From Selaginella moellendorffii (lineage: Eukaryota; Streptophyta; Lycopodiopsida; Selaginellales; Selaginellaceae): DNA of 64,000 nt. The DNA is taken from positions 1,246,877-1,310,876 of the forward strand of contig NW_003314313.1 in the NCBI RefSeq assembly GCF_000143415.4. Reading direction: 5' to 3'. Position numbers and translations under genes: made by a program. The notes under the pieces were generated by a model, which had not been told where the DNA came from, ran no database searches, and saw only the letters and a list, made by a program, of their open reading frames with translations. Shown piece by piece: positions 1-9,119 of the stretch. Every line of letters starts with the position of its first letter. The first letter of the stretch is position 1.

Positions 1-736
1 ACCAAAAACACGGCGCACAAAAATGATAGACCTAGGAATGAGTTCGAGAATTCAAAAATAACACACGCTTGAACGTCACATCAAATCCTCTGACAAACCA
101 GATCTTATGATTCCTCTGACAAATTTCAAACTGAGTAGCTTCTAGACTTTGTTGTCGGAGGTTGAACTTTGTCACATCATGTCCTTGCCTCGATCCAGCT
201 GTGCCATGTCAGTGATTCGAACTTTGCCATGCCATGTCAGCGATCCGCGCCAAGATTATTCGCCGTGTAAAGGAATAATTATGCTGTGTGTGTACGTCCA
301 TTTATGGCAATATAAGGCCACATGCCATTCAAAGAATAATGCTAGTCGAGCATCTTTTGGTGCATTTTTGGGTTCAAAATTGCATGAGCCCACACGCTAT
401 AAAGTTTACCTGTACCAAAAATAGAAACAGCTTTATTTACTTGGGAATTTATATGGCTGAGGCATTTTTAAACTTACAAACACATGCCCTACTTACATTC
501 CTTTGGTTGCTTAAAATTCAAAAATATTATAAACCTTTCTTTTTGCATTTTCAATGTTTTCAATTATGGTTTTTGATTTTCGCAGGACCAGCCTAGTAAT
601 CTATTTGCATCCCGTTATGTTTATAGCTAGCTTTCGTTTGTCCCCTTCGCTAGCCTGAGATACATCTGCTCGGCATCTGCCTCTTACAGCATTTGCCCAG
701 AAAGGGCATCTTTCTTCACGCAGCATTTGCCACATG

Positions 737-768
737 TTTAGGGTTAGGGTTTAGGGTTTAGGGTTTAG
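737..768 (+). repeat. Interstitial telomeric repeat (TTTAGGG)n
   Basis: About four TTTAGGG units, one of them shortened, lie inside arm A. The counterpart in the second tandem unit is at 1595-1621 and the mirror in arm B is at 11402-11421. TTTAGGG is the usual land-plant telomere unit. Confidence 0.9.
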
Positions 769-1594
769 CAATTCAGTAGCTTGATAAACATGCAAATACA
801 GAACTTGATGCAAAATCCTTTGATATGTCACAATGCCCCTAGGACCATAAACACATTTCAATAGAGAGGGTCCTTTCATTTCATAACTCCTTACGTAGAT
901 CTTGGTGAAACCAGAGTTAGTGAAGTTGGTTTCTTGTGATCCCGCATCTGATTGTGATGTCCCTTTGCAGTGTCGATGGAAAGGTCAATGCACACCAAAC
1001 TGTAGAATCTTGGAGCAAAATAACGGTCGGATCTATGGCAAATGCCCCTGAAACATTGTAAGGCTCGTGTGGTCTCATGTGGTGTCCGATCGAGATGCTT
1101 CTTTGCAGGGTCATCAAGAAGGACATTGTATACCATTCTGTAAAATCTGGTTGCGATCTAACGGTTGGATCTCCAGGAAACTCAAAACAATCTCGTGCGT
1201 GTCAGAATATTCTAGGAATATACTCCTATGTGCTCCAAGATTATTCGCCGTGTAAAGGAATAATTATGCTGTGTCATTTATGGCAATATAAGGCCACACG
1301 CCATTCAAAGAATAATGCTAGTCGAGCATCTTTTGGTGCATTTTTGAGTTCAAAATTGCATGAGCCCACACGCTATAAAGTTTACCTGTACCAAAAATAG
1401 AAACAGCTTTATTTACTTGGGAATTTAAGTGGTTGAGGCATTTTTAAACTTATAAACACATGCCCTACTTACATTCCTTTGGTTGCTAGCTTTCGTTTGT
1501 CCCCTTCACTAGCCTGAGATACATCTGCTCGGCATCTGCCTCTTACAGCATTTGCCCAGAAAGGGCATCTTTCTTCACGCAGCATTTGCCACAT

Positions 1595-1621
1595 GTTTAG
1601 GGTTTAGGGTTTAGGGTTTAG
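1595..1621 (+). repeat. Interstitial telomeric repeat (TTTAGGG)n
   Basis: Three to four units in the second tandem copy of arm A, equivalent to 737-768. Confidence 0.9.
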
Positions 1622-2094
1622 CAATTCAGTAGCTTGATAAACATGCAAATACAGAACTTGATGCAAAATCCTTGGATATGTCACAATGCCCCTAGGACCA
1701 TAAACACATTTCAATAGAGAGGGTCCTTTCATTTCATAACTCCTTACGTAGATCTTGGTGAAACCAGAGTTAGTGAAGTTGGTTTCTTGTGATCCCGCAT
1801 CTGATTGTGATGTCCCTTTGCAGTGTCGATGGAAAGGTCAATGCACACCAAACTGTAGAATCTTGGAGCAAAATAACGGTCGGATCTATGGCAAATGCCC
1901 CTGAAACATTGTAAGGCTCATGTGGTCTCATGTGGTGTCCGATCGAGATGCTTCTTTGCAGGGTCATCAAGAAGGACATTGTATACCATTCTGTAAAATC
2001 TAGTTGCGATCTAACGGTTGGATCTCCAGGAAACTCAAAACAATCTCGCGCATGTCAGAATATTCTAGGAATATACTCCTATGTGCTCCTGAAA

Positions 2095-2116
2095 ATGGCA
2101 TGCGGCCCCACGCCAT
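2095..2116. repeat. 22-bp palindrome, copy in arm A
   Basis: ATGGCATGCGG followed by its approximate inverse CCCCACGCCAT. It lies upstream of the TATA box. Mirror copies are at 10040-10061 and 10907-10928. Confidence 0.85.
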
Positions 2117-2287
2117 TCAAGAGATAACGCCAGATGACGCCGAGCATTTTTTGGTGCATTTTTTGGGATCAAAATTGCATGAGCCCACACGCTTGAACGT
2201 CACATCAAATCCTCTGACAATTTATTTAGCTGAACATCTGGCATTTTTGGAAATACAAGATGCTTTGGAATATCCAATCATGCATGG

Positions 2288-2297
2288 TATAAATATA
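2288..2297 (+). promoter_or_regulatory. TATA box of the ParB/FCP1-like gene
   Basis: TATAAATATA lies about 560 nt upstream of the proposed ATG. It is kept in arm B (9859-9868, minus) and arm C (25748-25757, minus), both of which also keep the start of the same gene. The transcript would begin about 30 nt downstream and have a CG-rich leader with CGCGCTCGCATCGCGCTC-like short repeats (2525-2650). Inference from motif and position only. Confidence 0.5.
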
Positions 2298-2877
2298 GCG
2301 AGGGTATTAAATGATATCCCAATCATGATCTTTCTTTTGGATTTCGCGTGCATGCAGTCCGAGGAATGATGACATTGCGGATTTCTTTTGGATTTCACGC
2401 ATGCGCGCGCCGATCTAGAAATTAATGGTGGCGCCCAAGTCCGAGGAATGATGACGTGGCAGGATTACCAACCGTCGTGACATTTCGCGCGTGTGAGGTT
2501 AGGTTTTGCATTTTGCTTCGTACTCGCGCTCGCATCGCGCTCCCACTCGCGCTCCCACTTCTCTATAGGTTTCTCGTGTGCATCGGCGTCCACTCGCGCT
2601 TGCATCACACTCGTGCTCGCATCGCGCTCGTGTGCATCGGCGTCCACTTCAAGACACACCCAGTTTGTAACTTCGCCGCCAACTCTGCCGCCCACTCCGC
2701 CACCCACACGCAGCCCACTTGGCGTCCCGGGAGATTTCAGCGCCACTCTCCAATTGTAAGTGGCAGAGTAGCCTTGCTGCTACGATCCGCTGCACACACA
2801 GTGCACATTCGCCAGCGAGTCCGGTTGTCACGCCTCCATTCGGCTTCAAATGGTAAGTCTTTTAGGCCAAGTAGAAA

Positions 2878-2899
2878 ATGGCATGAGGCCACATGCCAT
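2878..2899. repeat. 22-bp palindrome in the 5' intron
   Basis: ATGGCATGAGG plus CCACATGCCAT. Mirror copies: 9257-9278 and 25086-25107. Confidence 0.9.
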
Positions 2900-2954
2900 T
2901 CAGTAGCAACATTGGCATGCACCGATTGGGCTCTCGAGTGCAGTCCGGTTACAG

Positions 2955-2976
2955 ATGGCGTGTAGCCTCACGCCAT
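2955..2976. repeat. 22-bp palindrome in the 5' intron
   Basis: ATGGCGTGTAG plus CCTCACGCCAT. Mirror copies: 9180-9201 and 25010-25031. Confidence 0.85.
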
Positions 2977-3014
2977 CTTAGGATGCAGCCTCAAGACATC
3001 TGATGCAGTGGTGA

Positions 3015-3036
3015 ATGGCGTGTGGCCTCACGTTAT
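3015..3036. repeat. 22-bp palindrome in the 5' intron (right arm degenerate)
   Basis: ATGGCGTGTGG plus CCTCACGTTAT. Mirror copies: 9120-9141 and 24950-24971, which keep CACGCCAT or CACACCAT. Confidence 0.7.
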
Positions 3037-3754
3037 TTCCAGCTACTAGCTTTTCATCTGTCAGCTCTAATTGTTGTGCATTTCTGAACAGGCGAGGAAT
3101 TGCATTCTTCTTCCAGCCACTGTCAATGTGGATGCAGAGAAGGGGGAGGAGCTCACCAGTTGGACTTTCGGGATGGAAGGCGAGGATCTGAGGCTATACA
3201 ACACAGATGGTGGGAGAAAAGAATGCATGGGGATCCTCATCCAAGTGACAGACACTCCATGCAGTTCCATGCAAGAATATGGACTGGCACTTGTGGTAGA
3301 GACAGCATCTGCCTTCAAGATCCACCTTGCACATCCTAGCGGCTTCCCGGAGGGGGGCAGCGGCTATGAGGAATTCCTAGAGGGAGCTAGGGAGAGGTTG
3401 TCCAAGAGGCCCACAATTTCAAAGACGCTGCGGGTCTATGAAGATCACATGGAATCCACGGACCTCACCTACGGCGATGTTCAAAAACTATATTCCAACA
3501 TTGAGCCGTTGAGAGTGACTCCAGTTCGCGAAGCAAAGGGGAAGGGGGTCGATCTAGAAACTACCTCGAAGCAGAAAAGGGTGGTCAAGCTCAAGCCGAC
3601 GTCCGACTCTCCTGCTCCAAAAAAGAAGCTACTCAGTGATGCCATTGCCTCGGGTTCGAACACTACACCCACCAAAAAGAAGAGCCGCAAAGAGCAGAAA
3701 GAGCAAGAAGAGGCAGCAAAAATCGTCGCAGATAATAGTACTTGTTACTATTCC

Positions 3755-4060
3755 AACAAAGTATATACAATCGACGTGAGCCGTATCGACATCCAAAGCA
3801 AATACAACCACAGGCTAGTATCTGATGAGTGGGTGGAGAAATTGAAGCAGAAGATGCTGGCAAGTCCAGTAACACTCGACATCGCAGACGTGATCCCCTA
3901 CTACCAAAAAATGAAGGGCGAGATGAGGTTTCCAGACTTGATCAATAGGAAGGTGTTGGACGATCAGAACATCCGGTTCTATGCCGTCTCCGGGTAGCAT
4001 TCTAGCTTGGCGATGCAAGAGATAGTTGTGGATATTATGGTGGGCGAGGAGGTGAAGAAA
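3755..4060 (+). other. ParB/sulfiredoxin-like segment of the fusion gene
   Basis: The translation contains VSRIDIQSKYNHRLVSDEW followed by a helix-like KLKQKM stretch, then FYAVSG-stop-HSSLAMQEI. The pattern (I..I....N.R......L...M ... Y.V..G.H...A) resembles the ParB N-terminal fold, in which the G-Q/E-H motif contributes to nucleotide binding. The motif glutamine is the TAG at 3995-3997. Assignment by eye; a profile search is needed. Confidence 0.4.
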
Positions 4061-4270
4061 GTCTTCAAGACAAGAGTTGTCCGCCTGATAAAAGGCAACT
4101 CGCCCCTCCGATCTATCATATACATCTCCCACGCGCAGAATGTCAAGCAAGAAACGTGCTACAAATCGGGTCTGCACGAGACATTGGCACGAACACGGAA
4201 GCTCTGGGTTCAACTGAAGAAGCCACAAAAACCAGAACAAGGACGTGCACTAGCAACTAGCGCCTGGCAG

Positions 4271-4324
4271 GTAAGCCTTGTTGTATGTGGCATAGCATGT
4301 GGCCTCACGCCATTTCCATTGCAG
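4271..4324 (+). other. 54-nt in-frame intron made mostly of a palindrome
   Basis: Donor CAG|GTAAGCC, acceptor CCATTGCAG|GAATTC, phase 0. Its length is a multiple of three and it contains no stop, so the ORF reads through it if it is retained. The 22-bp palindrome at 4292-4313 ends 11 nt before the acceptor boundary. Confidence 0.65.
4292..4313. repeat. 22-bp palindrome inside an intron
   Basis: ATAGCATGTGG plus CCTCACGCCAT; one mismatch to the half-site. Confidence 0.8.
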
Positions 4325-5648
4325 GAATTCTCGAGTCTTCTCTCGAAAACACTGGGGGTCAATGACACACTCAGCATCCATAACATTCTACTCGCGACAA
4401 AAGTTGTTTTTGACAAATGGGTAGATGTGCTGAGGAGGTACCATGACGGGGAGTTGCCAAACTCAATGGGTGTGGAGGACGGCCGGAAGCCCAATGATTT
4501 GAAGCTCAACGCCTTGCGTTTCTCGCGGTCTCTAGACGACGACGACCTTCTGACAGTGGCTAATGCTCTTCTACGTGGTGAGGTAGTCTTCAACAAGACC
4601 AAAATGACTCCCGGCCATATTGTGACATACGAGGACTTGTGCACGACTCTGAGAGCTCGTGCGCTATTGAAGGATTGGATCTTCGAGCAAGTGGCCGTGG
4701 AGAGGGTGAGAATCGACACCACGCAAGAGATGATGGAAGCGCTGGAGTTGTCAAATGAAGACATCGACGAGTACGTGAAGGGGGCCCCCAAGTTCATCGA
4801 TCTGCTGCGGGATGCCACGAAAAGTAAAGCTGAGAAGTTGGATCAGTATCCAAATTTCATTAAGATTGATGTTGACCGCCGGCTTCAGAAACAGCTTGAC
4901 CCCGCAGCAGAGGCCTATCGAGAACCTTACCGGGTATACTTGAATTCGGATGAGGATCAAAGGTAGAGGAGCATCGTTTCCCGCGGAGATGAGCAGGTCA
5001 AGAACATCTTTTGTGTGATGGACTTCACAAACGAGGAGATCACTCATGCAGACGAAGTCAGCTCCATCATTGACTTAATGGTGGGACTTGCGGAGGTGGA
5101 ATCTTCAGTCCACTATATGATCTACGACTCCGAATCCTATCACAAGTTCTGGAAGGCCTTGAACGAGGTGAAGGCTCGGTTGAAAGGCAAGGAGATGCGG
5201 GAGATCCATGGGATAATGGCTAAGAAGAAGATACCGACGAATGTCCGCATCTTCACACTCGCCCTTGTTATTGGTCCTGCAGCAGAGTGGGACTGGAGTG
5301 ACTTCCCAGCTTCGTTTGACAAGGCCAATCGAATTGATCTGAGGGAGGTCAATTTACCCGTGCCTGAGGAACTGAAGACGGCTATGGAGCTTTCGAATCC
5401 AAAGAAAGCTCCAGGTGCAGCATGGGAAATGCTCAGCTGGGTCTTCAACGCAATAGCGGGTGGGTCACCTGCTTCCGACTCCAAGGGCAAATGCGTTGTC
5501 GAGTACAACTGTGGTGGACTATTCTTTCGAGCCACACTACTCAAGGGTGTCCCGTGTGTTGCGGTGACAAACTCCATTGAAGAGGTGACTTCAATGGAGC
5601 ATATAATTACAGTTGCCAAAGAAAAACAGTATCTTCTCTGCGAACCTG

Positions 5649-5698
5649 GTGAGTACGCACTTTAAGTTTAAATGTTATCTCACAAGCTCTGTATGCAG
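5649..5698 (+). other. 50-nt intron, no palindrome
   Basis: Donor CCTG|GTGAGTACG, acceptor GTATGCAG|GAGGG, phase 1 (Gly across the junction). Removing it avoids the TAA at 5663-5665 and keeps the frame into the next exon. Confidence 0.75.
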
Positions 5699-5785
5699 GA
5701 GGGTGGCCACCCCCAGATGCTGAAACGGCGTTAACAGCTACTGTTGAAGATACCCATGTTGGGCCGAGCTCACAACCTGCACAAG

Positions 5786-5823
5786 GTAAGGTCACGTGAG
5801 GCCTCACGCCATTTTGATTATAG
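5786..5823 (+). other. 38-nt intron built around a palindrome
   Basis: Donor CAAG|GTAAGG, acceptor GATTATAG|ATCGT, phase 1. The palindrome at 5791-5812 occupies 22 of the 38 nt. Confidence 0.65.
5791..5812. repeat. 22-bp palindrome inside an intron
   Basis: GTCACGTGAGG plus CCTCACGCCAT; left half degenerate. Confidence 0.75.
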
Positions 5824-5913
5824 ATCGTTGTGAATATTCAGACATGAGGACTGAAAAGCGCACTGGTGGCGCATCGAAGAAGGACAAACAGAAAAGCAAT
5901 AGGAAAAAAGGAG

Positions 5914-5962
5914 GTACAAATTATATTTGCAATGGCGTGTGGTCTCATGCCATTCCTTGCAG
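5914..5962 (+). other. 49-nt intron carrying a palindrome
   Basis: Donor GGAG|GTACAAA, acceptor CCTTGCAG|GAGAAAC, phase 1. The palindrome (5932-5953) ends 9 nt before the acceptor boundary. Confidence 0.7.
5932..5953. repeat. 22-bp palindrome inside an intron
   Basis: ATGGCGTGTGG plus TCTCATGCCAT. Confidence 0.9.
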
Positions 5963-6106
5963 GAGAAACTTCTTCAAAGGCAAAACAGGCAAGCACCAGC
6001 CAAGCTCAAACTGACAGTGGTCATAAAAAGCGAAAGCACGTTGAACAGTCGTCGAGATCAGAGGCGTTTGATTCGAAAAGGAAGAAGGGCAACAAAAAGA
6101 TGATAG

Positions 6107-6153
6107 GTAATGCCTCGCGGTTATGGCGTGTGTGCTCATGCCATTCATTGCAG
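6107..6153 (+). other. 47-nt intron carrying a palindrome
   Basis: Donor GATAG|GTAATG, acceptor CATTGCAG|ATCAAGG, phase 1. The palindrome (6123-6144) ends 9 nt before the acceptor boundary, as in the intron at 5914-5962. Confidence 0.7.
6123..6144. repeat. 22-bp palindrome inside an intron
   Basis: ATGGCGTGTGT plus GCTCATGCCAT. Confidence 0.85.
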
Positions 6154-6705
6154 ATCAAGGGCTGAGTGAAAGCAGGCAGTCACCACCTCATGACTCAGAT
6201 TCCTATGGCGGACTCCCCTTCCCCAATCTCAATGGAGAGGTACAATGGATGAGGGAAGCTTTTCAAGGCAGGGCCACGTTTTTCTCATCTCGTCGTCTTC
6301 GAAGGGTGCAAGAACGTGCAGAAACCATGTTAAGACAGTCGGGTGAGGATACGGTCCTAGGTCACGCACTAAAACAGGCTATGGATGTCTTGTATTTTGA
6401 GATGGAGACTCGGCCAGATGATTTTCCCAAGATGGTCCTGGAAGAACAAGCCATCCAGCCTGAGCAGCCTATGGAAGAAATGCAGGAGGGGGATGAGGAG
6501 CCAGAGAAAGATAATGAGCAGGAAGAGCAGAAGGACAAAGAGGAGGACAAAGAAGAGGAGGATGAAGAAGAGGAGGACGAAAAGGACTTGGATGGTCCTC
6601 ACAATGGTGACGATCACAATAATGACGACGACGATGATGACGACGATGGCCAGCCTGAGGTGGCCAAAGAGCGGTGGAGGAAGGTCATACAAGACAAACC
6701 ATCAG

Positions 6706-6977
6706 GTAAATAATAATACATCCATTCCTAACCTTTTACCATTTCTAACATTGTCCATGTAGGTCGCAGAGCAAATGGTAAGTAGAGATTATTCAGTTGA
6801 ATTTACAAACTCTAGCCTTTAGTGTCGAGGAAGGATAGTGCCAAGCAAGGGTCGAAACGTATGTCCAATCCTTCAGAATCAACAGTGCGCTGAAGTGATA
6901 TCGGTCCTAGTTCCTCAATAGCAGTTGATGGTAAATACAGTATAGTCGATTCAATGTGCTAATGAGTTTGTTTTTAG
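6706..6977 (+). other. Three small introns without palindromes (6706-6762, 6778-6822, 6931-6977)
   Basis: All are phase 1 with G|GT...AG boundaries. They leave exons of 15 nt (6763-6777) and 108 nt (6823-6930). The 108-nt exon reads VSRKDSAKQGSKRMS then a TGA at 6891-6893 and continues in frame as SDIGPSSSIAVD. The nonsense codon is best read as CGA to TGA. Confidence 0.6.
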
Positions 6978-7354
6978 TAGCACGGGAGGATACCATCTCA
7001 ATCGAAGGGAGATATTTGGACATGCATATGGATCCGCCAGTGGACTCTACTTGGCTGCAAGAGTCATCAGAGCTGGTGGAGGCTACTATCCATATCAACG
7101 CCAAGCAAGCTGACCACGCTCCACTTGATGCTGCCCATACCACTGAGTCAATCTTGTCCACATATCCAACTGACGGTGACCAGGCGCCATTGGACCCACA
7201 TGAGGCCGCCCCAGCCGCCAAGCCGGTCGTATCCTCATTTCCAACAGACTCAATGTGTGCCCAATCGTCTGACTACGCGCCGTTGGAACCTCCCTACACC
7301 GCCCCTGCTGCCTGTTCAGTCATGTCCACTTTGCCAACGGAGGCACCAGCTGAA

Positions 7355-7376
7355 ATGGCGTGTGATCACACGCCAT
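7355..7376. repeat. Perfect 22-bp palindrome inside coding sequence
   Basis: ATGGCGTGTGA followed by its exact inverse TCACACGCCAT, in the Pro/Thr-rich exon. It is translated in frame as MACDHTPS. Confidence 0.95.
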
Positions 7377-7429
7377 CAGAACCACCCCATGCCACTGTTG
7401 AGCCAGTTGTACCAGAGTCTACAGCTAAA

Positions 7430-7451
7430 ATGGCATGTGCCCACACGCCAT
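7430..7451. repeat. 22-bp palindrome inside coding sequence
   Basis: ATGGCATGTGC plus CCACACGCCAT, translated as MACAHTPS. It lies 75 nt (25 codons) after the previous copy and in the same frame. Confidence 0.9.
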
Positions 7452-7609
7452 CAGATGCGATTGACCCCACATTGCAGAGGAGAGTATTTCCGCCCTTCAC
7501 GTTTCCTCGACCAAAACCCTCTCAACGACCATCGGGAGCAACATTCGCTAATATTGTAGATGGTAAAATTGACTTGTACCATTTTTTATGCTGACGCATT
7601 TCATTTCAG

Positions 7610-8472
7610 AGTCACGGCAAAGGTACTGTATCGTTTTTGATCTAAACGGTGTCCTTTTCTCCCATGAGCGTGGTTCGTCCTCGAATGTCATTGCACCCTC
7701 CAAAGCCTGCGGTCGCAAGTTGGTCAAAAGAGACAGATTCACATTAATCACACGGGAGAAACTGCGGGATCTAATAATGACCATGCGACACTTAAAACAG
7801 AGGGCCGGGTTCAATTTGCAATTGGGAGTTTGGACATCCATGATGCGCCACAATGCATTAACGTTGCTACAGATGATGCACGATCAGACGCGAGTAATAT
7901 TACCATTTGACTTTCTCCTAACGTAGGAGGATTGCTTGACTATGGTCCATGTGAGGGGTAGCAAGCCCATCTTCGTCAAGCCAGAGGCTGTAGTGATGAA
8001 CCGGACTGCTAGCTCAAGTGAAATCCTCATCATCGATGACTCGCCGATTAAAACTGCAGGGAACACGCACACATATGCAGTGCACCCCATCTCTTGCAGT
8101 ATGGAAACTAGGGAGAAGAAACCGTATGTTCTGGGGGACCTTGCAAAATGGCTTGGAGCGATGGTGATAGAGAACCGGCCAGTCCAGGAGGTGGCTGCAG
8201 AAATCAACCAAATGGCAGATGGAACAGTATATCAGAAGCCATTTGATCGGACAGACACCAGTCATCATTTATGGCATGTATATTGTCTAGCCAAGCACTA
8301 TCCGCATCTCCATAATCTGCTCAACCGGATGGGTTCTTCGACCACTGAACATGAGCGTGGACGTATTAGAGAAGAGATGGCATTACTATTGGGTTTAAAT
8401 CCTGATAGTGTGGAGAGTGATGAAATTCCAAGATTATTGTATAGGCGTTGGAGGCAAAAAATAACAGTTTGA
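7610..8472 (+). CDS. FCP1/SCP-type HAD phosphatase domain (C-terminal part of the fusion gene)
   Basis: After an intron at 7563-7609 (47 nt, phase 1) the frame reads RYCIVFDLNGVLFSH, the HAD motif I in its DLNG form, at roughly residue 1,375. The plant FCP1-like proteins of the DLNGLL type carry the same Asp-to-Asn change at the second motif Asp. GVWTSMMRHN matches the motif II region (GIWSS in relatives). HDQTR|EDCLT crosses a 33-nt intron (7894-7926) and matches the W-D-Q-x-x-C region. ILIIDDSPIKT is motif III/IV with the DD pair. The domain is about 200 residues plus a C-terminal tail ending at TGA 8470-8472. Asn instead of the general acid/base Asp makes catalysis uncertain; it may bind a phosphoprotein such as the RNA polymerase II tail. 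Part of the gene 2850-8472, not a separate gene. Confidence 0.75.
7894..7926 (+). other. 33-nt intron in the HAD domain
   Basis: Donor CGA|GTAATATT, acceptor CTAACGTAG|GAGGAT, phase 0. Splicing joins HDQTR to EDCLTMVHVRGSKPIFV, matching the order expected in FCP1 domains. Without splicing a TAG at 7924-7926 ends the protein inside the domain. Confidence 0.7.
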
Positions 8473-8890
8473 GATGGCATGTATTTATTTAAAAATGTAA
8501 CTTATTATGGCATGGGGTTCCATGCCATTGTATTAATATTAAAAGACAATTCTTTGAGAGGATTTGCATTATACTAGAAGTGTTACAGCATGTTATTGGA
8601 AGTCTACGAAGTTGTTTTATTAATAATGGGAAAGTAAAGATTGAATGGGGACTTGGGCTCCACCTAGACTCGGAGCAACTGAGCCAATATTAAAAGGATG
8701 GAAAGAAATTGGACGACGATGACAAGGAGAAGAGAGAGGTGAAGCAGTGGCAGGGGGAGGAGAAGTGATTGAGTAGACATTTCCTTGTTTAAAATAAAAT
8801 GGCATGTGCCTCAATGCAGTTGAATTTTGTTATATTTATATACTATATAAAGGTTTGGAAACCTTATTTTACAAGTGGGATAATGACAAT
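8473..8890. other. 3' flank of the fusion gene
   Basis: A 22-bp palindrome lies 35 nt after the stop codon, followed by AT-rich sequence with a half palindrome at 8801-8820. No gene is seen. Confidence 0.5.
8507..8528. repeat. 22-bp palindrome in the 3' flank (possible terminator/processing hairpin)
   Basis: ATGGCATGGGG plus TTCCATGCCAT. In RNA it would form an 11-bp hairpin just beyond the stop codon. Confidence 0.85.
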
Positions 8891-8914
8891 TCCCACTTTA
8901 ACGAAATAGAGCTT
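8891..8914. repeat. 24-bp conserved junction motif, copy 1
   Basis: TCCCACTTTAACG...AGAGCTT directly abuts the inner end of arm B. The same 24 bp (24633-24656) abuts arm C, where the gene fragment is about 90 bp longer. Upstream sequences differ. Confidence 0.8.
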
Positions 8915-9119
8915 GATGAGGATCCCCATGCATTCTTTTCTCCCACAATCTGTGTTGTACAGCCTCAGATCCTCGCCTTCCATCCCGAAAGTCCAACTGG
9001 TGAGCTCCTCCCCCTTCTCTGCATCCACATTGACAGTGGCTGGAAGAAGAATGCAATTCCTCGCCTGTTCAGAAATGCACAACAATTAGAGCTGACAGAT
9101 GAAAAGCTAGCAGCTGGAA

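Larger units (their letters stand above)
251..1995. repeat. Tandem duplication (~0.86-0.98 kb) inside arm A
   Basis: The segment beginning AAGATTATTCGCCGTG at 251 recurs at 1229, and blocks at 629 and 917 recur at 1486 and 1770. Arm B has the same duplication (10177 and 11044), partly hidden by an assembly gap. Arm C has lost it. No gene is recognised here; short ORFs in this stretch are repeated in all arms and look non-coding. Confidence 0.75.
2853..3091 (+). other. Intron after the ATG (5' intron)
   Basis: Donor ATG|GTAAGTC directly follows the ATG at 2850-2852, and acceptor GAACAG|GCGAGG is at 3091/3092. Splicing would give AAATGGCGAGG, a good plant start context, and a protein beginning MARNCILLPATVNVDAEKG. 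The intron holds three 22-bp palindromes (2878, 2955, 3015). The alternative is translation from an internal ATG at 3173. Confidence 0.5.
1..3241. repeat. Arm A of the large inverted repeat (left arm, truncated by window start)
   Basis: Position 1 pairs with 12145 and position 3241 with 8915 on the opposite strand, so 1-3241 and 8915-12145 are near-identical inverted copies about 3.2 kb long. The arm contains an internal tandem duplication, two telomeric-repeat tracts, a TATA box, a CG-rich leader and the first intron and first ~50 codons of the ParB/FCP1-like gene. The arm probably continues left of the window, because its mirror continues to about 12828. Confidence 0.85.
2850..8472 (+). pseudogene. 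ParB-like / FCP1-like HAD fusion gene of the large element, 11 coding exons after a start-codon exon, three premature stops
   Basis: Proposed coding exons after the start-codon exon (2850-2852): 3092-4270, 4325-5648, 5699-5785, 5824-5913, 5963-6106, 6154-6705, 6763-6777, 6823-6930, 6978-7562, 7610-7893, 7927-8472. The spliced length is a multiple of three (about 1,638 codons) and the frame is kept across every junction. Domain order: a ParB/sulfiredoxin-like segment (about 3755-4060, ending AVSG-stop-HSSLA where families have G-Q-H), an unrecognised region to 5648, Lys/Arg-rich short exons, an acidic Glu/Asp tract (6420-6650), a Pro/Thr-rich repeat region (7080-7560), and an FCP1-type phosphatase domain. 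Stops: TAG 3995-3997, TAG 4964-4966 and TGA 6891-6893. All lie in the otherwise continuous frame and fit C-to-T changes, so this copy is probably dead. Function is unknown. ParB folds bind DNA and nucleotides; FCP1 folds are phosphatases or protein-binding. The arms keep only its 5' end. Confidence 0.7.

Noticed and set aside
737-1621. A chromosome end near the window start
   Set aside because: Telomeric tracts are only 3-4 units and recur inside arm B and in TE breakpoints, so they are interstitial.
891-1979. Small ORFs conserved in all arms (for example the 69-codon minus-strand ORF at 917 and 1770)
   Set aside because: Conservation follows from duplication of the arm; there is no start context, codon signal or recognisable family.
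2456-2965. 169-codon ORF in the arm A leader, repeated in arms B and C
   Set aside because: It lacks domain signals, crosses a well-supported splice donor at 2853, and has opposite-strand ORFs of similar length caused by CG-rich short repeats.
3995-4966. TAG as a sense (Gln) codon
   Set aside because: Considered because two TAGs lie in an open frame. Gypsy G2 shows the same CAG-to-TAG decay against an intact copy with CAG, and a TGA stop at 6891 also occurs, so mutation is the simpler explanation.
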